Assembly: GCA_949592205.1 (NCBI GenBank)
Contig: CATIUR010000003.1
Span: 159,701,759-159,765,758 of the forward strand
DNA: 64,000 bases
Origin: Helichrysum umbraculigerum
Taxonomy: Eukaryota; Streptophyta; Magnoliopsida; Asterales; Asteraceae
Direction: 5' to 3'
Within the stretch, counting starts at the first letter, position 1, and each line of letters begins with the position of its first letter. The notes below the pieces were generated by a model that saw only the letters and a program-made list of their open reading frames with translations, ran no database searches and was not told the DNA's origin. Positions 1 through 12,165 of this stretch are shown here, one piece after another. Position numbers and translations under genes: made by a program.

Positions 1-228
1 TCTATTCAATGATGAGTCATCAAATACCACTTTGGAAATCAAATATTCAAATATAAGTATATAAAAAAGAACTGAATTAATCTCATCTATCATGTAAGAA
101 TTAGCATGATCAATCTGGTTAATCATATCACCCTTTTCCTTATATATGATACGGTAGGTTGATGCTTACAACATAGTCTAACGAATATTTACTTATGCTT
201 TGCCTTATTTTATGCCTATCTATTGCAG

Positions 229-679
229 CAAAATTCGGGAAAGAAGAGGCCAAATGAGTCCGCTCTGGAAACCTCAACTACGAAGAAAGCAAAGCAGGGT
301 TAGTATGTTGAGACAAGTGATAGAAGGGATGGGTTTTCTTGTAGTTGGTTTGTTGGTACATTTTAAAAACCATCCTACTCTCTCTACTAAATTTTTGAGA
401 CTCCAGCACTTCTGAAAGTTGCCAATTATGCTACTATCATTTGTTATGCTAGTTTTGTTTCAAATTCAGTCTATCATATCTTGCACCTTATTGTATTCAG
501 TTGTGTGATTTATGTCATGGATATTTAGCTAATGTTGTAAGATCATGTGTCTGTATGCTGAGACATCTTTTGGGGATAAACCTGATTGGTCAAAATTCAT
601 GAGATTGTTGTCACATGTGAACACCTTAAGTACAATTGCTGTGTAAAATGCATGAATGTTTGCAGGACGTTTATCATGA
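229..679 (+). CDS. 3' exons of a second HD2-type histone deacetylase-like gene (partial)
   Basis: Two 3'-terminal exons of an HD2/HDT-like gene whose 5' part lies upstream of the window. Exon 229-298 follows a CAG acceptor and ends at a GT donor. It encodes a Lys-rich stretch starting QNSGKKRPNES and ending TTKKAKQ, identical to the exon at 22982-23051. Such KK(R/A)-rich tracts are typical of the HD2 C-terminal half and act as nuclear localisation signals. After the exon at 666-679 (acceptor TTTGCAG) the frame reads GGRLS and then stops. The alternative is an acceptor near 822 that would give a longer tail; which one is used cannot be decided from sequence. The copy may be functional, but only its end is visible. 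Confidence 0.6.
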
Positions 680-1510
680 AAAAAACATGCTTTATATCAA
701 AAACAAATTATAAACAATGCCAATGTTTGTGCTTCTGTTATATCTTTGTCAGTTGTCGTTAACTTGAAAACATGAAATTTGTGCTTCACCTGTAAGAGTG
801 CATTGAGTTGTTTTGTTGTTAGGTGAAGTCTTATGGAAACAAGTTAACATTACCAATAGAACTGTCACTCAGAAGTGTTTCAGACTTGTTTTAATCAAGC
901 TAATACATACACATCTGCACTCACATTTGTTGAATGAATGACATCATCAAACTTCCAGTAACTCAATAAGAAGCATAATGCAAGTGCGAGAGATAACTAA
1001 CTGGCAATTGCAGACAAGAATGCACTTAACCATGTCTTCAAACTGCGTTGGAGACCTAAAGATTCTACCAAAACTCCAATATTTTGGCATCACCATATAT
1101 GTCTTGAAATTCCCTAACTTTTCTCTTCTCTGATTCTGACAATCGTAGCATTCTCCTCACTTGCTCCTGCAATAGCAACTTCTTATAAACCTGCATTCAT
1201 TTCCGAATCAACATTTTTAATGAATATACTAACCATCTACACAATATTGACACCCATACAGCATATGCAACTCTTCACGGTAGCTTCGAAGACAAATTGC
1301 GTATAACATAACCTACCAATTTTGTTTCGTTCTTATTAAGTTATCAAAATAATTTGTTTCTGTTACACTTTAGTAAATTGGTTAGAGGTGTAAACGCCAA
1401 GCTACTTGAGTTATGCTCATTAAAGCCTTGGTTCGCTGTCCAGCTTAACTTGGAGCCCAACACCAACCTCAATCAGGCTCACAGGTCCAAACGAGCTTAT
1501 ATATTATAGT

Positions 1511-1678
1511 ACTAGTGTTATTTCCCGTGCATCGCACGGCCGTGTTAATTGTGTAGTACCAATCGTATCCGTAATAACAAAAGCAAAAAACAATAATCTA
1601 TTTGTCGTTAAAATACCAATACCAATACCAAATAGCAATAATTTACTATTCACTTAACATTTCAGATGAACAATGTTA
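1511..1678 (-). mobile_element. Helitron 3' terminus (copy 1)
   Basis: Read on the minus strand, a 6-bp stem hairpin (CCGTGC, loop GAT, GCACGG; 1525-1539) is followed after about ten bases by CTAGT, ending at 1511. A small hairpin a few bases before CTRRT is the Helitron 3' signature. The same end is present at 26609. The matching 5' TC end was not located, and the duplication boundary at 1678 cuts the shared part. Confidence 0.55.
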
Positions 1679-2690
1679 CCACTGTGTTTCGGGAACAACC
1701 CGTTCAAATAATCAATGACAAAAATACAATATAAAATCGACCTTATCTTTTCAAATAGTTTTGATCAATCACTAAAGAAAAATATAGTTGAAGTACATAA
1801 TTAATTAGCAAAGAATTTCCATTCAAAAAGAAAGAAATAAAGGAACTTATGCTAGAAAAAGGAGAAGATACACGAAACATATCAACCATCGTCTTTGCAT
1901 CTAACAAAAACAATACTTATAAATCTATCAACAACTACATATATCCCCCTAAATAAAATTATAGATGAGAAGAAACTATAAGTTTGTTAACAACATCATC
2001 TCCACCGGTACTATACAAATGGAAATGGATATTATCGTGCGAAATTGATATTTTGTAACATTAGAACGTGACATAACAGCCATCCTATCCATAAGTATTA
2101 CATAGAGTTATATTGGAATATGCGAGGATACAAAAAAAAAAAAAAAGTAAAAAAAATAAAAAATAAGTGAGGTGAAAGAAGTGATTATTTTCTGTCATTA
2201 GTGTTCTTGTAAATGTGAAATTCATGTAGTCGTATTATCGTGCATAACTTGATTGAGTGCATGGCTTAACCTTTTGGAATTTGGAGAATATATCAACATC
2301 ATTCATCATTGTATGCGAATTAGGAGATATAATATTTTAAATAGTGATATGATATTTTTTGTCTATTTGATTTGATGATGAAATGAACAATGTATCATGT
2401 AATTTACAGAATTACACTTATGATCGTTTAATTAAAAAGTAATGACAAATGCACCTTCACATTTAATGGGATAATTAAGGTTCATGTTATGAAAGGGTGG
2501 TTCTTGCAACATATTGAAATCAGAAGGACGGTTATTGCAACATATTGAAGTTATAAGGACGATTCTTGAAACATATTGAAATCCTATGGATGATTTAAGT
2601 CAAAAAGATGTATGTTGTGTAAATTTGAGCGAATAAAAGCAGGGGCGGTGCCAATTCACAGTAATCACAAAAGGCAAACATAGGTACGGT
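1679..2690. other. AT-rich spacer, no gene seen
   Basis: No coding signal found. It holds an A-rich run near 2132-2160 and, at about 2503-2585, three imperfect copies of a unit of about 36 bp built on 'gcaacatattgaa'. This is the region directly upstream of the 13-exon gene, so its promoter should lie here; I see no clear TATA box that I would defend. Confidence 0.5.
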
Positions 2691-2696
2691 TTCATT

Positions 2697-5600
2697 ATGC
2701 CCAATTCGCAAATTAGGGTTTCGAAGATGACGATGTGCGAGTATGTATTCTCAATTGAAATCTCCCCCTCTCATTTATTTTATTTTGGTTTTACTGATCG
2801 AACTGATTTATTGATTTGCGTCGTGAACAGAAGAAGGAAGAAGAGATTGATGAGGATAAAGGCATTGCAGAAGTTTTGTAGAAATCGTATTTCTGATTAT
2901 GACAAGATGATTGCTAGTGTAAGGAAGAAAGTGGAAGAAAACAAGGGCTATGTTGATGAAATGTCTGATTATGTAAGACTTTTCCATCCACCTTTTTCAA
3001 TTATAAACTTTAATCGAGAAATCAATTTTGCTTACAATGATTGTATTTTATTCAGGAAAAGGAGTACTTAAACCTGCGTAAGTATGGAAACGAGTTTGGG
3101 GTTTCATCTAAAACCTCAAAGGAATTATGCAGGCTTATAAAGAAAGCAGTTTCTATTAAGGAACAATTGCTTATAAACAACAAACAGCATTCTGTATCTG
3201 GATCCTTGTTGGATTCTGTTGGTGACCTCGTCACCCTCGTTACTCGCTACTACAAGGATACAAGGGATGTGCCGTATAATTGGATGGGGTAAGAATCTAT
3301 TTCTCATTTGTTTGTGGTTGTATATATATATGTATTAGTATTTTTAATGATTTTGGTGAACAGGAGGAGGTTTATACCATCATTAGAGAGGGGTACTAAG
3401 ATTATTTATCCCAAGGTTAGAATAATAACTATCGTTGTCATAGTATCTTTTGTATGATTGCTAGATTAGATCAGATAGATGATGTCTTGTGAATGTATTT
3501 TAGTTGGACAAAATTTGGCTACAAGGGAGGACTCTACTAGAGTTTAAATTTGCTGAGGTGGTACACTCCCTAGAGTTTAAATTTGCTGAGGAGGTACACT
3601 CCCTTTCATCTGTACATGCTGTTTTAATTTTAGTTATATACTTGCAGTTTCTGATTATCTGTACGCACATGCTCTACATTCTTTGATAATCCATGCAGTC
3701 AGATGATGACAATGAAGCCAAATGCGAGTATCCTCAAACGCACCCAACTTGTTTTACACCTTGTCTACTCTACTGCAGCCACTCCATTGCGATGTTACAA
3801 CTGGGGATAGGTATGCATTTCCATTCTTTTGTTTGCCCATTTTCTATTGGATTGAGGTTACCTACGCTAAAATACAAGCCTGTAACTTTTTTTTTTTTTT
3901 TTTTTTAATTGCTTTGGTATGCTCATGTGCGTTTGTTCACATCTGAGTTAACACTTGCTAACTAATGTTTCCCTTTCAGCAACAAGTAGGCTCTCTCGCT
4001 ATATTCGAAGCGTATACTACCCAAATGAAATTGAGGAGAAAATCTGGCAGGAGTTTAAAGAATTTGATAAGGAGACTGTATGTTTCCATCTGTCTTTCTT
4101 TTTCTTTTTTTTTTCTTTTGAGGTTTATACTCATATATAATTGTGTTCGTGATGAATCTTCATGCATTTAATTGGCAGCCTGAAGCTAAAGTAATGGGTT
4201 ACATGTATGTTGAGGAAGAACCAATGTCGATTAAAGTTGATCATCCTATAGTTGGTGCTATTGCTACCTTTGCTCTTAATGCCTTCAACGAGGTCTGTGA
4301 GATGGTATGGTTTCGTTCCACCTCCTTTAAAATTCTAGAGACTCCCTTCTTTTTTGCATGACATATAAACAAACAAATTTATGTTTATTGTTAGCATGTT
4401 AAGAAGGGCGAACACAACAATCTCCATGATCCCGAGCTAATGGAATGCAAATACTTCAAGTTTAGCATGGGTTATTACTTCTTCTATGTGGCAATAGAGG
4501 CCATCGAAGAAGGAAAGCTTGGCATTTATGAGGCTCAAGTTATTTGCAATGGCTTTGATCGTAAGATGACACTTTGCAAGTTTGTTCTTACAGATCATAC
4601 TCCATTTGGTATGTGTTGAATCCATAACCTGTGTTTATACTCCCTACTTCATCTTCAGCTACTACAAACCGAGATGTATTACAATTCGATTTTCTTTTCC
4701 TTGTCCTTCAGTTGTTGGTTGTACATCGTGATTCCTTATTGTTGATCCAGGTACAAAAGCAATGGCAGAAAAGTACTCGGCTTGTCTGAAATCTATACGC
4801 AAAACTGTGGATGGCAAGTCCACAATTAATTTAATGTACAAAATTAAATGCTTTTTATCTGTATCCACCTTCTTTAACAATGGGTGTTTGTGTGCAGAAC
4901 TGTATTACGAGAAGCGGACGAGGTTGAAAGAATTATCCAGATGGTTGCGAGGTTTTTATTCTCCCTTTGTTGTGTTTATGCTATAAACTTGAAATTCTAC
5001 TCACTAAGCTTTATGTCCACGTGCATCTGAACCAAACATGTTTTAGGTTTTGTATATAGTAACTGAGTCTGAAAGCGCCGTAGATGGAAATCAGGTTTCT
5101 CACTTATTCAGTATCAATTTGGACAGGTGAAGAACAAGGTACAGCACAGAGTGAGAAATATCGTCTGAAAGAACGCCATATTGAGATTAGGAAAGGTTAG
5201 TAGTATTTGTTAGATTTTAGTTTGCCTTCATGTATATTTATTGTGAAATCATCTTCTTAGAGGAGAGCTAAATCGTGTTGTTTTCACAACAGCTCTTCAG
5301 CAGAGGCTCAATCAGGACATTCAGTTACCCGATTGGAATCGAAGGACTAATCCAGGTTATGCATCTTAAATTACTTGTAAATAGGTTGTTTTGGTCACAT
5401 GTCATCTTAAATTAGCTAGCTATGTGATACATATAACATCTTGCCTAAACCGTTGATAGAATATATTGATCGTTATCCTAATATCCTTACAAGATAGTTT
5501 ATGTAACTTTGTATATTTTGTTTACTTGTTAAATGGTCCAACAAGTTTTTTGCACGTCAACTCAACAATACCCCATCTCAAATAAGCCAAACCAAATATG

Positions 5601-5808
5601 TGCTCGCTTTGCCACCTCTATGCTCTACATGGTTTCACTTAAATTCTCCTTCTTGATAATGTATGCTCTAATTTCTAGTAAATAATTTCTGTAATTTTTT
5701 GTGTGTATAGATTCCTGGTCTCATCCTGACGAGGGGGAAAGTGGGATGATCCGTAGGGCCACGAGTAAAACTTGTAGGGGTTACGACTTCTACAACCTAT
5801 ATGACTAG
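2697..5808 (+). CDS. Unrecognised 13-exon gene, about 455-residue protein
   Basis: Exons read as 2697-2740, 2831-2972, 3056-3288, 3364-3415, 3699-3810, 3980-4077, 4179-4304, 4395-4608, 4751-4813, 4898-4951, 5127-5195, 5293-5355 and 5711-5808 (stop TAG). They total 1368 nt and every junction keeps frame, which is strong support for a real gene. The start could be ATG 2697 or the in-frame ATGs at 2727 and 2733. The N-terminal third is basic and probably helical (exons 2-3). The middle exons (4179-4608, about residues 228-340) encode a compact block with GYMYVEEEP and KYFKFSMGYYFFYVAIEAIEEG. That block recalls plant cystatin-like or UPF0725-type folds, but I see no definite cystatin QxVxG loop, so this stays tentative. 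The C-terminus is charged and ends in YDFYNLYD. No signal peptide or membrane span is evident. All introns are GT-AG except the ninth (4814-4897), which starts GCAAGT. A 34-bp direct repeat sits in intron 4 (about 3539-3606). Function unknown. Confidence 0.8.
4814..4897 (+). other. GC-AG intron of the 13-exon gene
   Basis: The exon ends GTGGATG and the intron begins GCAAGT, the extended match to U1 snRNA seen in the minority GC-AG class. The acceptor is TGTGCAG. Using this boundary keeps the reading frame into the exon encoding LYYEKRTRLKE. No GT donor nearby gives the same frame. Confidence 0.7.
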
Positions 5809-7232
5809 CTCAGGTAATTTAGTTTACAATGGTGCATAATGTATGCTAAGTGGCTGTTTATCACGAATCTTGATAGTAGTTTCTGATTTGCACTTTTTAT
5901 GCCTGTGGTGGTGGGTCGTATAATGTGATATGTTGGCCCTATTATGTACGTTTTACACACTCTAATATAGGTTCATACATGCAACACCCTCCTGAAAATC
6001 GCATGCAAACAATTATATAGCAATCTTTGAATTTACAAGAGCCAATTAATTTTCTCACCCTGCAACATTGTATTCAGGGTGCGGTTTGTGACTGATAACT
6101 TGTAATACATAACAGGGTTGAATTGGGTTAAACATATACAAACTCCTTGTCTTTTGTCTTCTCCTTTTCTGCATTTTGATGTTATCTTGTTTATGGATGT
6201 GTTTCAGTCGTTTATGACCCAAAGCGAAGGGAGCTGATGATGCAGGGAAATAAACTATATGCTTGTAAAAAAAAACTACTTTTAAGCTATAACGTCGGTG
6301 TGCTGTAGTTTCTTTAGAGTATTCTTTAGACTTGTCCTGGATGATTTGCTGAAAGATGTTTAAGAATTCGGTCGCTATATTATGTGGTTTACATTCTGTT
6401 GCTCAGATTATTAATTTCTGCAAGTGTTTTAGTTTTGTTCTCAAGGTAAAGCTTGAATGATGACGTGATGAATCACTCAATCACATATTTCACTTTTTGT
6501 ATACTTTTTACAGAACTCAAATACGAATCTAAAAGTACATTAATTATTTGGCTGACCCACCCGCATATTTTGTTTTTGAAGGTGTTTTAGTCTTCATATA
6601 CTCTCTTTTCTCAGAGACCTATTTACACATTTTAAGGTTGTAGTTGTTGGCGATGAAGGCATCTTTTCATATAAATTTGATAGTTGTTCCCTCACAATTC
6701 AAGCTAAGATTTTGATAAACAAAAAGGAAACTATATTGGAAAAAAGAGATTTGACATTTAACATCAATATCACTTCCATATGATAAAATAAGTGATGATT
6801 TCTTAGGATGTTATCAATATGAGCGAATCCAGCTATTCGTTTGTAAATAGGTCTTACGAAGGCGTATCCATATTTTCTTTTTACTAGATTTTAAATTAGT
6901 GCATGCACGAGTTTTTGATAAAAATTAAAGAGAAAATACCTAGATGGTCATATTTGACTGTTGACATCCAATTGTAGACACAATCTTTTAAATATCTCAA
7001 TTTTGATTAAAGATCTAGCTCTCCAAATATGTGGTAAAATTTGAAAATTATAGTAGTTTGTAAGGGATTCAATTTGAAAAATTCTCCTTGCAAATATAGT
7101 TTGTAAGGGATGGTATCGCTTCAACTTCTCCATTTAATCAAGGAACTTAATGTGATATTTTACACATTCAATTCAACTAAATTTCATTAATCTGTCTAAA
7201 CTTTGAAAATGAAGGTACACATGACGAGTACT
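5809..7232. other. 3' flank and spacer, no gene seen
   Basis: Contains the probable 3' UTR of the 13-exon gene and then AT-rich DNA. A stretch at about 6753-6810 (…aacatcaatatcac…ccatat…aaaataagtgat…) resembles 10590-10650, so a dispersed repeat flanks the LINE region on both sides. No coding exon or RNA gene recognised. Confidence 0.4.
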
Positions 7233-8039
7233 TTTATTATTATTATTATTTTTTTTTTTTGGGTAAAGGGTAGTGATACCCGGTAAATATATAACTCCAA
7301 AAATGTTTAAGAACAAAGGATGTGAGTGAATCCCACATCTCAGCCCGTTACATAGGCAAACTACATAACAAGGATACAACCACTAAAAACTATTTGACTC
7401 GACAGGACATCAAATAAAACCACAGACTCACTTTTTTCCACCACCTTTCCTATCATGAAGACTCATGTATTCAGCCATTTGATCATCAATAGGATCAAGG
7501 TCTTCTTCATCCTCAACATCCATGTAGGAATCAGTACCATCAGCTCCATCAACGTCTTTCCACCTTGAGGACAAGCTGGAATTATTTTCATTTTTATTAT
7601 TAGTAGAAGCCACTGTCTTCCCGCGAACAACCTTCTGTTTAACCACCTTCTCATTTGTAGAAGCATTACCATCTTCATTAAAGTATACCTTATTCAACGC
7701 CTCAAAGGAGTTAGACGTGGCTGTAGTAGTAGCCTCCTTTATCTTCTTCTTGGGAACAAACACTTGTTCTTTGGGAGGTGCTACGGTCACTTTCTTTGGA
7801 TTGCCAATCACTAGACCGCGAAACGGTTTCCTTGGAGCTTGAAATCCATTAGAATCTTTGCTATTCATCCCCTCTGCCCCTTTAGTTGTTTCAACTGGTT
7901 TATCAGGAACACTTTTAGGACATTCATCCTCAACTTCAACTGGTTTTTCAGTAACACGTTTAGGACATTCATCCTCAGCATGACCAAAAAGCATACAAGT
8001 ATTGCAGCGAGGAGGCTTCCACTCATATTCCACTTTAAC

Positions 8040-8063
8040 CAGAGACGGAGGTTATGAAGGGCG

Positions 8064-8095
<32 letters not shown>

Positions 8096-9071
8096 CCTGG
8101 CCCCTCCAAAAAAATTTGTCCTTACTAGCAATTTTCCGGTTATCAGGGACTAGAAGTTGCAATTTTAGTGTGTGACCCCCCAAACAGATTTATTTGATTT
8201 GAAAAATGGAAATGATAACCTATATAATGAGCAGGAATATATTAATGGGTAAATATCTTTTACTGGATAACTATATTTATTATTTAATTGCGAAAAAAGA
8301 ACCCCTTGGTTAGATTCTGAATATCATGTCTCGTAATGCCAAAACTTAAAGTATTGATTTGAAACAAATTAAAAGTATTTTACAACTTTATTCTGTAATT
8401 TGTAAACTACAATGACCAAAAATGAGCATATATAATGCCCAAATTAAAGGTGTACGTTATTTTACAATTTTGGATTGTTTACACAATTGTCAAAAATAAC
8501 CAACATTATATAATTGAATTGTTATCATTGAAGATAATGTTGTTTACCACGTATATTGTACATGTAAGCCACTTTGTATAGTTGTATAAGTGTGTTTGTA
8601 GAAACATATTTTATAAGCAGAGACGGAACTTGAACGCTAAAATAACCGGGACCAAAATAATTCAAGCCAAACATGTAGTTGTATATAATAGACACCCATA
8701 AATTCAGTAAAGTAAATAAAATAAGTAAACACAAAATAATATAATTGTAGTCTAAAATTAGCTGTTGATCTAAAATAATTGTGTTAGTGTAGAAAATTAA
8801 TTAATTCATTAATTAAACTATTTGGATCACACACTTTATTGAATCATTTTTCAGGACGTAAAATGGATGCTTTATTTTAATGTTAGAGACTATCTTTTTT
8901 CACTTACAGACTATGTATTCTGCTTCAACCCAACCCCTTTAGGCTAACTAGGTTGAGTTCGTGCCTCGCAAGCTGCCCCATCGGATGTAAGGGACTACTA
9001 TCTTTTACTAACACACTGTTCAATAAAAAAATTTTGCCCCCCCCAATTTTAGTGCCCAAGCTCCGTCACTG
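8040..9071. mobile_element. Non-autonomous hAT element in the LINE ORF1
   Basis: 1032 bp flanked by a perfect 8-bp target duplication, actttaac, at 8032-8039 and 9072-9079. The terminal inverted repeats are CAGAGACGGAG (8040-8050) and CAGTGACGGAG (complement of 9061-9071), 10 of 11 identical. An 8-bp duplication and CA(G)-starting short repeats are hAT hallmarks. It encodes no transposase. Removing it with one duplication copy restores the host LINE frame, confirming the insertion. Confidence 0.92.
8065..8094 (+). repeat. Homopolymer of 30 G
   Basis: An uninterrupted run of about 30 guanines near one end of the hAT element, the only long G tract in a very AT-rich window. It could form G-quadruplexes. 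It could also be a sequencing or assembly length artefact. Confidence 0.9.
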
Positions 9072-10330
9072 ACTTTAACCGTATGTAAAGAATTACCAGT
9101 ACCCTCCACAAATGGAATCGAGACCACCAACGAATCTTTTGGATTCCGATCAGCCCTAATATCAATTAAAGCACGAGCATAATTCAACCGTCCCCACGAG
9201 TTTAAACACAAAGAACTTGTATACGAGTCAAGCATTAAGGGAGTACCCAACTTAGTGGCAATAGCACTCAGACCATTCTCAGTTAACGCAGCTATTGGAA
9301 CCCCATGAAGCTTAACCCAAACTGTAATAGAAACTAGATCTTCCTTCAACAAAGTAGTTGTAGAAGACCATTTCTTGAGAACAATTGGAATCTTCCGGAT
9401 AAACCAGGGGCCATTTTCCAAAACCCCATTCAAACCTGTAGTAGTGTTAAATTTAAAAAAGAAAAAACCTTAGGCAGTCATCATAACTTTGGTGATGCCA
9501 TATTTCTTCCAAGCATTCATAATATAGTACTCCACAACAGGGAATGCAACTCTCTTACCAAGAAAATATCCATACAAAGTATTCTCAAATATAGTATTAG
9601 CTTTCAATAATGAAGACATTGGAATTTGCACATCCACATTCTCAGAACCAAGTTGAGTTTCAAGTAAACGAAAATTAAGCTTTTGTGTGGTTGCTCCATC
9701 ATTGACAATATTTGCATATGATACACTTGAAGGTTTCAGTGGTGTACCATTTTTAGCACTAGAATCATGTTCATTTGCATGATTAGTAGACGGAACAGGA
9801 AGTCCGTCAAGCCCAATCAAATTGCCATCAACCTTTGTATACAACTTACTACCAAGATTTCCTTTACGAGCAAATTGTACTCCATATCTGTTAACCCCCA
9901 ACATTTTACCATACTAATTCAATCGACCCTCAAACCGGCCAAAAATCTGATCGAGACTTTTGTTGGCCTGAAAAGTAGAAGCCGGAGCAAGAAGCAGGAG
10001 ATCAGAAGACCAACCTGATAGAAGATCGTCAGAAAGAAGACTTTTGTTGACCGACTGGGAAAAATCGTCGCCGAAAAACTGTTTTTAGCTGGGGGAAAAT
10101 CGTCCGTGCAGATGAGTCGCTGGAAAACTGTTTTTAGCCTGAAAAAAAAAGTTGATAGCCGGTGGAACTCAGATCGCCGGAGAAGATTAATCGTACATCA
10201 GGATCTGATTTGGAATTGTTGTAGCTGAACAAGATGAGTAGATCGGAGCAGCAATAGATCAGAAAAACATATCGCACTTTTTCACTAGGGGGAGAGAGAA
10301 AAAGTCAACAAGTCAAAAGACTCATGCCAC

Positions 10331-10331
<1 letters not shown>

Positions 10332-10390
<59 letters not shown>
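10332..10390 (+). repeat. TTA trinucleotide microsatellite
   Basis: About 20 perfect ATT/TTA units just upstream (on the minus strand) of the LINE 5' leader. It may be the 3' tail of another, older LINE copy, since plant LINE tails often expand into TAA repeats. Confidence 0.9.
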
Positions 10391-10394
<4 letters not shown>

Positions 10395-10935
10395 TTTCCG
10401 GTAACCATGGCTTCTACTTTATGTCTGTTGTGTGTCAAAGATATCCGAAATCCCTCGAGCACATTCTATTAATAGTGCAATATTTTGATGTCGAAGTGGC
10501 CAAAGAGTTTTGATTGGTGGAGTATTGGTGTCCCCCCGATCTCTCCATTGACGATTTAATTTGAGTTTCATATTTGAGTCATAATGCATTTAATTGACAT
10601 CTAACATCAATATCACATCCTCCATATAATAAAATAAGTAATTTCTTGTTAACTTGGCCGGTAAACATGGCTTCTACTTTATGTTTGTTGTGTGTCAAAG
10701 ATATCCGGATTCCCTTGAGCATTAAACTGCAATATTTTGAAGCTGACATGGCTGAAGATTTTTGATTGGTGGAGTATTGGTATCCCCCATCTCTTCATCA
10801 ACGATTTAATTCAAGTTTCGTATTTGGGTCATAATGCTTTAAAGTGTTGCAAGGTGTTGTGTATGTTGCTTTATGGCAGATTTGGAATTGGAGAAATAAG
10901 TTGGTTCATGAGCCAATGGAGCGTAGAGCGGTAAT
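10391..10935 (+). pseudogene. Decayed LINE ORF2 C-terminal fragment, duplicated in tandem
   Basis: Two related segments (about 10391-10600 and 10651-10850) share 'ggcttctactttatg', 'gtgtgtcaaagatatccg' and 'ttgattggtggagtattgg', so one block is repeated with an offset of about 260 bp. The second reads FDWWSIGIPHLF followed, with a frameshift, by a WQIWNWRNKLVH-like block near 10875-10910. That WxxWxxRN motif is common near the C-terminus of plant LINE reverse-transcriptase proteins. Both copies are broken. Identification is by resemblance only. Confidence 0.4.
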
Positions 10936-12165
10936 CGTTTGGATATGACCATGTATTAGCATTCCAATAAAGACACGAAACACTTTTTGTTATGTTTGTG
11001 CCACACTTTTACACTCGGAGACTTTACAACAATCCAAATAAATATTTAGTATTGCCGTGCATCCGGGTAATGAACTAGTAGATACAATAGTTTTAGATAG
11101 TTGGAATACATCCTATAATCAATGCCAATATCGCTGGAAGCTGATTGATTCTTTTGAACTTGAAATCTTTCATGATCTACAGCTTCGCTGTTGGTTTCAC
11201 AGCTTATTTCCTGATCAATTGTTGTATTACAAATAAAAAATATGTACAAATAACACAATGGGATCAAACAAATGAAAATCGTGATTTTTGGTTTGTTTTG
11301 TTAGTGTAACATAAATAATGAGGAGGAGGAGGAGGAAATCAAGTTTGGTTGTTTCCATCCAGTTTGTTAGGAGGACATGTGTTGAATTCTACTTCATGTT
11401 AGATCGTCCCTTGTAATACTTAAGTATTTTGCTTGATTCTTGACACATATGGAGACCAATTAATTTGTTAAATCTATGTCATCAATTAAGCTTTCTTCGA
11501 ATAATAATGTAAGTAACAAACCAAAATCAATCAATCATAAATTAGAGCTAGACCAATCAACAATTATTTTATTTTTATTGTAAGACTGTTGTGAACGTCT
11601 TTCTTTGGTCTTTATTTTTTATTTTGTTTTATTTATTTTTGTCTAGTTGTAAACTTGTGGTGCGTGTATAAAAAAATTGATGCTGAGCATTTAGAAATAG
11701 ATGTATGAAAAAATTATCGAGGCGGATTGCAGGATTATAAAAAGTATAGTCATTGACATTATCTAACTTGTGTAGTGTTATACTCGGTAGTTGCCGGTTG
11801 GTGAGTGTAGACGTAACAAAAGGTTAAAAAATAGACACGTAGGGCATAAAGCTCTTACAAAATGTTAACTTTAGCGAGCGAAAAATCTATTTGATCTAAC
11901 GAATAAAGATCTTAAAACTTGATGTCTAGTGAAGAAAATCAACCCGGTTAGCAACCAAAAGGATTCATCATCATTTTGAACAAATTTTTTGGTTATAAGT
12001 AAAACAAATTACGGATTTACGTAAACATTTTTTTGATCGTCCACTAAAATGAACATTTAGTGAAAGTTTGATGTCGTTGGTGATAACCCGTAAAAAAAAG
12101 AGGTCAAGGTATTTAATTTAATATCAACCAGTGATTAACATTTATTTATAGTTTCGATAGAGTAT
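10936..12165. other. Spacer, no gene seen
   Basis: AT-rich, with a short GGA repeat near 11322-11338. No coding exon, RNA gene or complete element was recognised. Confidence 0.4.

Larger units (their letters stand above)
1..1678 (+). repeat. Segmental duplication, copy 1 (HD2 gene 3' end)
   Basis: This stretch matches 22755-26774 base for base over long runs, once two later insertions in the second copy (a SINE and a solo LTR) are set aside. Only scattered substitutions and small indels separate the copies. Homology ends abruptly after position 1678 (partner 26774). The left limit lies outside the window. The window opens 14 bases inside an intron of the duplicated gene. The copies are in direct orientation about 22.7 kb apart. 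Confidence 0.95.
7428..9904 (-). pseudogene. LINE ORF1 (DUF4283 / zinc-knuckle protein), broken
   Basis: Read 9904 to 7428 on the minus strand, one frame runs through two pieces, interrupted once by an in-frame TAA stop (9470-9472) and once by the hAT insertion (8040-9071). The N-terminal part ends with the conserved YYIMNAWKKYGITK block. The next has VLENGPWFIRK and, further on, IDIRADRNPKDSLVV with IPFVEGTG, typical of DUF4283 domains of plant LINE ORF1. After the hAT insert comes a CCHC knuckle, CNTCMLFGHAEDEC, then an acidic and basic tail. Such proteins bind nucleic acid and package the LINE RNA. The stop and the insertion make this copy non-functional. Confidence 0.8.
7233..10300 (-). 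mobile_element. LINE (L1-type) remnant with ORF1 but no ORF2
   Basis: On the minus strand this has a 5' leader (about 10300-9905), an ORF1, a short 3' UTR and a 3' tail of A-run plus TAA repeats (7233-7260), as in plant L1-like LINEs. The reverse transcriptase ORF2 that should follow ORF1 is absent: only about 195 bases separate the ORF1 stop (7428) from the tail. The element is therefore non-autonomous or internally deleted. A hAT element lies within ORF1. I could not define target-site duplications. Confidence 0.65.

Noticed and set aside
200..415. 71-residue open frame (and its copy at 22953) crossing the HD2 exon
   Set aside because: It is in a different frame from the exon, which has clear splice sites and reads as HD2 sequence; the open frame runs into the intron.
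6883..6908. Another Helitron 3' end (CTAGT after GTGCATGCAC)
   Set aside because: The palindrome has no loop, its spacing is long and no 5' end or partner copy was seen.
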